A stretch of 20,117 nucleotides of DNA from Ichthyophonus hoferi (Eukaryota > Opisthokonta > Ichthyosporea > Ichthyophonida > Ichthyophonidae): positions 23,841-43,957 of the forward strand of contig NAOQ01000576.1 of NCBI GenBank assembly GCA_002751075.1, given 5' to 3'. Below, in pieces: positions 16,801-20,117 of the stretch. The first letter of the stretch is position 1. Each line of letters begins with the position of its first letter. Under the pieces are notes generated by a model. That model searched no databases. It saw nothing but the letters and a program-made list of their open reading frames with translations, and had not been told where the DNA came from. Position numbers and translations under genes: made by a program.

Positions 16801-19733
16801 AGAGAAACTTGTATTTGTTGTGTGCAGTAGCCTATCCTGTAGCATATATATATGTATAGTATATAGTATATAGTGTATAGTATATAGTGTATAGTAGATA
16901 GTGTATAGTAGTGTATAGTGTATAGTGTATAGTATATAGTGTATAGTATGTAGTGTATAGTATATAGTGTATAGTATGTAGTGTAAAGTATATATTATGT
17001 ATAGTTTATAGTGTATAGTACATAGTTGTATAGTATATTGTATATAGTGTATAATCCAAACCAAATCACGCTACGTTGTATACATACATTCTTATTAATA
17101 ATACTGCATTGGCTTATGGCCAATCAGAATTTGTTTTTGCCGACGACATTGCTGAAAGTGCAATACGTATAGTACGAAGTCGGGCAGAGACTATGGAGGT
17201 ACGTAACATCTGTTTAAATGGACTAGTGTATTTTGACATTATACTGCTGTTGTTGAATTCTCTTATTAAAATGTTTAATCTATCCCTTTCTTGCCTCACT
17301 CATGCTTGTATATGTTTATATTTTGTTTTTTCTCTGTTGGTTTCTGTAGTTTAGAGTGTTAATACTATAACATATACTATACCATACTATTCCTACAATA
17401 TACTATACTATAACATACATTGTACTATGCTATACTTACAATATACTATACTATAACATACACTATACCATACTATACCTACAATATACCATACTATAAC
17501 ATACCCTATACCATACTATACCTACAATATACTATACTATAACATATACTATACCATACTATACCTACAATATAATATACTATGATGTTCTTGGCATGTA
17601 GATAGAGCTGTGATAACGACTAATCGTAGAGTTTAGGTTGGAGTGGGACAGGAAAAATGAAACTATTTATATAGTAGAGAAACGGGCCTAAGTGTATATA
17701 GTACGTAGTGCATGACGTCAGATACCGTGTTATTCTACCTATAAAATGGCTTTGATCAATATGACTGAATTAGAGTCATGACCCAGGCAATGTTTACGGA
17801 TTGAGAAGAACCAATAATATGCAAGCAGTTATTTGAATTACTTTCCAAGATTCTATAATTTAATAACCAAAATTATTTACTAACCATTTATATATAGTTA
17901 TATTTATATACAAAATATCAACAACAACATGTTGATAGAATGGATAAAGTATGAAATGAATAAATGCATTTAGTGAACCATGTGAAAGATTAAACCAACT
18001 CATCCTTCTTCCAAATATGGTGCTAGTGATGTGACAATCAACAAATCAACATACTCATATAAATTCAAAGAGAAAACTTATGATATAATTAAATAGTTAA
18101 TGACTTTACAATCATGGTATGATAGTGGCCAATGATAAATGAAAACATATATTGAGTTTATTTATCCCTATTTATCATATCATATCCTACCACTGTACCT
18201 AAATGTCTGTACTGATGCGTGATATACACCTCAGATGATTGGTTTTATGGGACTATATGAAAATATTTAATAGGCTATTTTTATTTATTAATTCTCTCTA
18301 TCTCTTTTTTTCTTTCTTTCTTTCTTTCTCTCTTTTTTTCTGCATACACACACGCATATATATATATATATAATCACCTCTATTCCTTTTCTACCTTTTC
18401 TCTCTTTGTAGGGTTTGGAGTATTCTGTGCTAGATGAGCTAGAGCTAGATATGTATCAGCGTGTTAGACTCTGGCGATGGGATGGTACAGCTGACATACC
18501 ACGGTAGCTATATCTCTACTACTGTTTGGTTATTCTCTTCTGACTTCTCCCTCGCCCCTTCCTCGCCCCTTTCCTTTATTACACTTACTTGTAATTGCTT
18601 GTAATGGCTTGTACTCACCTAGCCAATATTTACTTTATTTATTCAGGTTACACTATAGTATATTAGGTATATTAGTATATTGTATGTTATACTATGGTAT
18701 AACATATGTATTTGGTCCTTTGCTAGTAATAAGCAAACAAAAAGAAAAATAAAAGCAAAGGCAAAAACAAACCACACTCTCTTCTACACAAATAGTAAGT
18801 TAAAGTACACATACATGCACATATACCTTCAAATACGTATACTCTGTACTTACCCGGTTTCATACTGCATATGTTGTCAGTTAAACGCAGGCTTAAAGGG
18901 CTTAAAGGGATCTCTCCCGTAATTAATTACTAATTAATAGTTTATGATACTCCTCCAATCAGACTTTTACCAGGAGGTCCACAAATAACTCTAGAAGACG
19001 AGGTGTTGGCAGATAAGGAATACATCATTGTGTAAGTGTACAGCCGTGATATATATGTTATGTCGTACTACATTGCATATAGTAGGTTACTATATATAGT
19101 TATATTATACTGCATATAGTAGGTTACTATATATAGTTCGAATGTACTCTATAAATATTCTATTCTTATTCGCACCGTTTTTACATACACCATAATTGGG
19201 CGCATGGTATATGGTATGGTTGCAGTTCTGTTTCAAAGTTTAGAAAAGTTTAGAAAATAGGTTATTGATTATAAGAAACAGCTGTTGTAGTTAGTGGTAA
19301 ATAAAGACCAATCCCCTTTCTATGTTTATTTTTATTTATTTTATTTCATTATAGTTTTAATGAAGCGTTGAATCACCTGTTCTTATTTATATGAACCAAT
19401 TGCCGAACCGATGGGTGGACCAATCTACCTGCTTACTGGTGCTGATAATATAAAGCTATCTGTTTGTATTCATTCCTCAACATTTATTGGCTTCTATTCT
19501 GATCCACACATGACTTTTATTGTGGATTTTATTTATGTTTATATATATCAATGTTTATCAGCCAATCTCTTGCCCTGTCTTGATACATGAACATAACATA
19601 AACATAAACATAAACATAAACATACACAGCGATATTAAAGGAGAAGATGGTTTGTGGCGAATGGAGTTTTTGTTTGCTGAAGCTTGTATAGCTCCTAATG
19701 TCAATGCTAGCCACAAGGGATCTGGAAACATTG
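7225..19733 (+). CDS. USP32: USP32-like ubiquitin carboxyl-terminal hydrolase, 16 exons, 3' end outside window
   Basis: This is a cysteine-protease deubiquitinase of the USP/UBP family (USP32 type), which removes ubiquitin from proteins; human USP32 works on Golgi/endosomal membranes. Exons: 7225-7828, 8558-8647, 9559-9718, 10645-10731, 11542-11606, 12024-12094, 12613-12721, 13065-13164, 14149-14251, 15182-15287, 15734-15789, 16183-16342, 17128-17198, 18412-18503, 18963-19031, 19630-19733. All introns are GT-AG and every junction keeps phase without a stop: 671 codons plus one base from ATG 7258. Domains by residue: Ser-rich region 1-190; EF-hand-like region ~191-384; DUSP ~385-506; ubiquitin-like ~525-640; start of the USP domain ~665. 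Diagnostic matches to human USP32, from memory: GLSSCCGGS versus GLSACCRGP, WWNQWKKYVNYD versus WWQQWKEYVKYD, KPSVIDNKP versus KPGAIDNQP, and IPELYPLRLWLVR versus IPELELFPRYLLFLR. The EF-hand + DUSP order separates it from USP4/11/15. The catalytic Cys, His and Asp lie beyond the window. Confidence 0.85.
7829..8557 (+). other. USP32: Intron 1 of the USP32-like gene
   Basis: This 729-nt intron has a GTAAGG donor and ATTAG acceptor. It holds a G-rich stretch at about 8013-8036 (GGG and GGGGGG runs) and a CA/TA microsatellite at about 8383-8450. No gene-like content was seen; the plus-strand frame at 8275-8463 is a product of the microsatellite. Confidence 0.7.
8558..8647 (+). CDS. USP32: USP32-like exon 2: helix leading into the first EF-hand
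   Basis: A 90-nt exon between ATTATTAG and GTATGT, phase 1 to phase 1. It encodes EMYEKLMDSTQDGM followed by ASEELIREELGGLFNP. This lines up without gaps with the human segment containing RTGRFDLETFGPLVSPP, and the next exon continues the alignment into an EF-hand. Confidence 0.75.
8648..9558 (+). other. USP32: Intron 2 of the USP32-like gene
   Basis: This 911-nt intron starts with a G-rich run (GGG at about 8659, 8665 and 8671) directly after the donor. It then has a purine-rich region at 8980-9110 and a TA run near 9460-9510. Minus-strand frames here are pyrimidine-rich shadows. No other feature was seen. Confidence 0.65.
9559..9718 (+). CDS. USP32: USP32-like exon 3: EF-hand 1 and the CGLSSCC motif
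   Basis: A 160-nt exon between TTTTACGCAG and GTAACC, phase 1 to phase 2. It encodes LLVRIFHVVDSENTGFV with the EF-hand loop D-S-E-N-T-G, then FMCGLSSCCGGSTIEKLRF, very close to human FKEISCGLSACCRGP...RQKF. Loop position 12 is Thr rather than Glu or Asp, so calcium binding may be weak. The second loop, begun at the exon end, is shortened. The donor is non-ideal but is the only one that avoids the stop immediately after it and fits the next exon. Confidence 0.75.
10291..10494 (+). repeat. Diverged direct duplication with acceptor-like core, two ~80-bp copies
   Basis: Copies at about 10291-10370 and 10415-10494 share ATATCC, TTATTTTCCAG, TT(C)TC(T/C)TAATCAATTTTA and a trailing AAAATTT block, offset by 124 bases. 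Each carries a TTATTTTCCAG word that looks like a 3' splice site. A third similar word (TTTTATTTCAG) is at 10577-10587. All lie within intron 3, upstream of exon 4. Confidence 0.7.
10645..10731 (+). CDS. USP32: USP32-like exon 4: helix following EF-hand 2
   Basis: An 87-nt exon, phase 2 to phase 2, ending at GTAAGA. Joined to exon 3 it reads KITKATMKDTLMAFHKIVD, which matches human VLSRVELRDMVVALLEVWKD without a gap. The acceptor ACTTTAG (AG 10643-10644) has little pyrimidine but has CTGAC and CTAAAC branch-point-like words just upstream. A stronger-looking acceptor at 10586-10587 would bring an immediate stop. An ATG at 10625 opens the same frame, but an in-frame TGA lies 9 bases before it. 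Confidence 0.65.
10758..11030 (+). repeat. 39-bp minisatellite, seven copies
   Basis: The unit AGTGTAAATAATATACTATA followed by CTATACTG(T/C)-type sequence repeats every 39 bases, six full copies plus a diverged seventh, then decays into CTATA pentamers to about 11060. Copies differ at one position after TACTGTA (T,C,C,C,T,C). As 39 is divisible by three, one frame stays open for 121 codons. That frame encodes only a 13-residue periodic peptide and is not taken as a gene. It begins 27 bases after the exon 4 donor, in intron 4. Confidence 0.92.
11542..11606 (+). CDS. USP32: USP32-like exon 5: linker between EF-hand-like motifs
   Basis: A 65-nt exon between CTACCAG and GTATGT, phase 2 to phase 1. 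It encodes SKEIDHQSLHWRPSVATLEP, a hydrophilic linker with no match I recognise. It is supported by good splice sites and by phase agreement with exons 4 and 6. It replaces the DNRTDDIPELHMD-like linker of human USP32. Confidence 0.6.
12024..12094 (+). CDS. USP32: USP32-like exon 6: degenerate EF-hand 3
   Basis: A 71-nt exon between CTACAG and GTATGT, phase 1 to phase 0. It encodes IRLITDKFFDDMDTGSKGSLSFT, here quoted only by its core FFDDMDTGSKGSLSF, an EF-hand-like helix and loop (D, G at position 6, L at position 8). It corresponds to the human stretch ending AHDTTKMGHLTLED. The loop lacks the acidic residue at position 12, as expected for a non-calcium or weak site. Confidence 0.7.
12613..12721 (+). 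CDS. USP32: USP32-like exon 7: helical segment before DUSP
   Basis: A 109-nt exon between ATTCACAG and GTAGGG, phase 0 to phase 1. It encodes ILAHWLRHRSTHARRY then VDRIVQFADITLVKRP. Exons 6-8 align with human GHLTLEDYQIW...VCHIVLGLRPATPEEEGQII with at most a two-residue difference, and the Trp falls in register. Confidence 0.75.
12962..12986 (+). repeat. (GGGAGA)n tract, potential G-quadruplex
   Basis: Five GGG runs at 12962, 12966, 12972, 12978 and 12984 are separated by loops of 1-3 bases (A, AGA, AGA, AGA). This fits the four-run quadruplex pattern on the coding strand. It lies in intron 7, about 80 bases before exon 8. Confidence 0.85.
13065..13164 (+). CDS. USP32: USP32-like exon 8: start of DUSP domain
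   Basis: A 100-nt exon between TGTGCAG and GTACTG, phase 1 to phase 2. It encodes DEKEIIANMMSK, a short Lys/Ser/Thr stretch, then LQFCYILAANW. The last residues match human NWFIISMQW, the first strand of the DUSP fold. The final Trp codon is split across the intron. Confidence 0.8.
13165..14148 (+). other. USP32: Intron 8 with a ~43-bp duplication
   Basis: This 984-nt intron contains a direct duplication: TTTTATGGTTGGA-TTG-TTGG-TACGGGATG at about 13712-13754 and again at about 13766-13809 (offset 54, a few differences). A (TA)n run sits near 13350. The rest is plain AT-rich sequence, with no RNA gene or coding exon seen. Confidence 0.65.
14149..14251 (+). CDS. USP32: USP32-like exon 9: DUSP core (WWNQWKKYVNYD ... 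IDN)
   Basis: A 103-nt exon between ACATGCAG and GTAAAT, phase 2 to phase 0. It encodes WNQWKKYVNYD, then RHKPSVIDNKPILE. Both the W-x-x-W-K-K-Y-V and the P-x-x-I-D-N signatures of DUSP domains are present. Only about 12 residues separate them, against a long insertion in human USP32. This is the clearest diagnostic exon of the gene. Confidence 0.88.
14252..15181 (+). other. USP32: Intron 9, AT-rich
   Basis: This 930-nt intron is without a gene. It has a short hairpin CATAGTG-TGGAC-CACTATG near 14817-14835, TA runs near 14880, and an AAT/ATT-rich stretch at about 15105-15150 leading to the acceptor. Confidence 0.6.
15182..15287 (+). CDS. USP32: USP32-like exon 10: DUSP C-terminal half
   Basis: A 106-nt exon between ACAACAG and GTAAAT, phase 0 to phase 1. 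It encodes an acidic start (NDEFITEEDQ), then LKPYLEEGDDYVIINQDTW. This is the usual DUSP strand 'L..Y.EG.DY..(V/L)...W', matching human IHGRDYEMVPEPVW. Confidence 0.85.
15341..15535 (+). repeat. ~20-24-bp tandem array (GATAGTATGTATATATGTAT-like)
   Basis: The array begins with a near-perfect inverted repeat at 15341-15366 (ATACCA ... TGGTAT, one mismatched pair). Irregular copies of GTATGATAGTATGTATATAT follow, with 20-bp spacing at the right end and longer units before, closing in a (TA)n run near 15512-15535. It lies in intron 10. Confidence 0.85.
15734..15789 (+). CDS. USP32: USP32-like exon 11: end of DUSP
   Basis: A 56-nt exon between ATTACAG and GTAAGT (consensus donor), phase 1 to phase 0. 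It encodes GWYGGGPAIARRKIRNKTI, the W-Y-G-x-x-P-x-x-R closing strand of DUSP (human HWYGANLALPRPVI). Confidence 0.85.
16183..16342 (+). CDS. USP32: USP32-like exon 12: linker and first strand of ubiquitin-like domain
   Basis: A 160-nt exon after a strong pyrimidine tract, between CACACAG and GTATGT, phase 0 to phase 1. It encodes a Ser/Thr-rich linker (LFTTSVSSTSTLS), then YIPELYPLRLWLVRSDSVG. The second part corresponds to human DIPELELFPRYLLFLRQQP, the start of the ubiquitin-like region between DUSP and the catalytic domain. Confidence 0.8.
16853..17055 (+). repeat. TATAG(TG)-based tandem array, 7/14-bp units
   Basis: TATAGTG and TATAGTA words alternate over about 200 bases, giving an irregular 14-bp periodicity (TATAGTATATAGTG). 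It is the reverse-complement orientation of the CTATA core in arrays at 1-69, 10758-11060 and 17356-17585. It ends about 70 bases before exon 13. Confidence 0.88.
17128..17198 (+). CDS. USP32: USP32-like exon 13: ubiquitin-like domain helix
   Basis: A 71-nt exon between CCAATCAG and GTACGT, phase 1 to phase 0. It encodes EFVFADDIAESAIRIVRSRA and METME-like end residues (AETME). It corresponds to the human stretch FSRMQTIKEIHEYLSQRLRI. Tandem arrays of complementary orientation flank it in both introns. Skipping it would shift the frame. Confidence 0.75.
17356..17585 (+). repeat. 43-bp minisatellite, about five copies
   Basis: The unit ACAATATACTATACTATAAC followed by ATACACTATACCATACTATACCT-like sequence recurs every ~43 bases with scattered substitutions. 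It lies in intron 13, about 160 bases after exon 13. The rest of that intron (17586-18411) is AT-rich unique sequence ending in a TTTC-rich tract and a (TA)n run before the acceptor. Confidence 0.88.
18412..18503 (+). CDS. USP32: USP32-like exon 14: ubiquitin-like domain, RLW motif
   Basis: A 92-nt exon after a long TC-rich tract, between TTTGTAG and GTAGCT, phase 0 to phase 2. It encodes LDELELDMYQRVRLWRWDG, matching human KEEDMRLWLYNSENY. Confidence 0.82.
18963..19031 (+). CDS. USP32: USP32-like exon 15: ubiquitin-like domain end
   Basis: A 69-nt exon between CCAATCAG and GTAAGT, phase 2 to phase 2. It encodes LLPGGPQITLEDEVLADKEY then IIV, matching human LLDDEDHKLEYLKIQDEQHLVIEV, the last strands of the ubiquitin-like fold. 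Confidence 0.82.
19074..19138 (+). repeat. Two-copy 37-bp tandem duplication
   Basis: A 28-base word starting TGCATATAGTAGGTTACTAT is present at 19074-19101 and again, identical, at 19111-19138, just downstream of the exon 15 donor. Confidence 0.9.
19590..19626 (+). repeat. (ATAAAC)n hexanucleotide repeat
   Basis: ACATAA and then four to five ATAAAC units lie immediately before the exon 16 acceptor. They take the place of a polypyrimidine tract, so the acceptor context is unusual. Confidence 0.85.
19630..19733 (+). CDS. USP32: USP32-like exon 16: run-in to the USP catalytic domain, splits the Cys box
   Basis: A 104-nt exon between ACACAG and GTAATG, phase 2 to phase 1. It encodes DIKGEDGLWRMEFLFAEA, then ASHKGSGNI plus the first base of a Gly codon. 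This corresponds to human VRNKDMSWPEEMSF...EKGATGLSNLGNTC. The GNI(G) end is the start of the USP Cys box (usually GLxNxGNTC), so the catalytic cysteine is expected in the first codons of the next exon, right of the window. Confidence 0.78.
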
Positions 19734-19754
19734 GTAATGTTGTTTTTTTATCTA

Positions 19755-19905
19755 TCTAGATGTATATATATGTATGCATGTATATGTGTATGTATATATA
19801 TATGTATATGTATGTATATGTATATGTATGTATATGTATATGTGTATGCATTTATATGTATATGTGTGTATGTATGTATTATGTATATGCATATATATAT
19901 ATATT
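19755..19905 (+). repeat. (TATG/TATATG)n microsatellite
   Basis: Mixed TATG, TATATG and GTATG units run for about 150 bases in the intron after exon 16. Several overlapping plus-strand frames across it are artefacts of its composition. Confidence 0.9.
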
Positions 19906-20049
19906 TTTTTTGTTTGCTGTTTCATTTCACATATCTGTATATTATATTTATTTATAAAAAACCCTTTTTTTTAATAACGTAATTGTTCTTTTTTTATATA
20001 AACTATACAATACAATCATGATATATCAGAATGTATTTGTGTTTGCTTG

Positions 20050-20117
20050 TATATAGTATATATAGTATCTAGGGTATATAAGGTATATATAGTATATATA
20101 GTATCTAGGATATATAA
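20050..20117 (+). repeat. ~35-bp tandem repeat at the right edge
   Basis: TATATAGTATATATAGTATC followed by TAGG(G/A)TATATAA is present twice, the second copy reaching the end of the window. It is a TATAG-based array and may continue beyond the edge. Confidence 0.8.

Noticed and set aside
16795-17064. Minus-strand 89-codon frame of YTIHYILYTI repeats
   Set aside because: Translation of the TATAGTG array.
19590-19626. Telomere-like repeat or internal telomere remnant at (ATAAAC)n
   Set aside because: The unit is not the animal TTAGGG or a common variant, the array is very short, and it sits inside an intron of a continuous gene.
19698-19982. Three overlapping plus-strand frames rich in YMYVCIC
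   Set aside because: Translation of the TATG microsatellite in three frames.
1-20117. Retroelement, LTR element or DNA transposon
   Set aside because: I looked for reverse transcriptase, integrase or transposase motifs and for long terminal or inverted repeats on both strands and saw none. All repeats found are local tandem or short direct duplications.

Overview
The window looks like nuclear DNA of an intron-rich eukaryote, most likely an early-branching animal such as a sponge or cnidarian-grade lineage. That guess rests on visibly AT-rich DNA, GT-AG introns of a few hundred bases, a RhoGAP gene, and a deubiquitinase with the EF-hand + DUSP + USP layout typical of animal USP32. No rRNA, tRNA, CRISPR, viral element or complete transposon was recognised.

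Layout, left to right on the plus strand. (1) Bases 1-304 are a pentanucleotide tandem repeat and the end of an intron. (2) Bases 305-1063 are the last exon of a RhoGAP-domain gene, with a candidate polyadenylation signal near 1358. (3) Bases 1064-7224 are mostly unassigned complex AT-rich DNA. They hold one credible minus-strand reading frame (3665-4126), an unrecognised small protein with an N-terminal membrane segment. (4) From 7225 to the right edge lies one long plus-strand gene, a USP32-like ubiquitin carboxyl-terminal hydrolase. I could follow it through 16 exons whose splice phases all agree (671 codons plus one base from the ATG at 7258). It runs from a Ser-rich N-terminal region through degenerate EF-hands, a compact DUSP domain and a ubiquitin-like domain to the edge of the USP catalytic domain. 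The last visible exon stops inside the Cys box, so the catalytic cysteine lies beyond the window.

The USP32-like introns hold many tandem arrays: a 39-bp repeat of about seven copies, a 43-bp repeat, and TATAG-based and GATAGTATGTATATATGTAT-like arrays. Several share a CTATA/TATAG pentamer in opposite orientations. Two arrays of opposite orientation flank the 71-nt exon at 17128-17198 and could pair in the pre-mRNA. A five-run GGGAGA tract (potential G-quadruplex) and a duplicated block of acceptor-like sequence ahead of an exon with a weak acceptor also stand out.

The two recognised genes have no evident joint pathway. One regulates Rho-family GTPases and the other removes ubiquitin; they are simply neighbours on the same strand. 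Comparisons with human USP32 were made from memory, without an alignment program.
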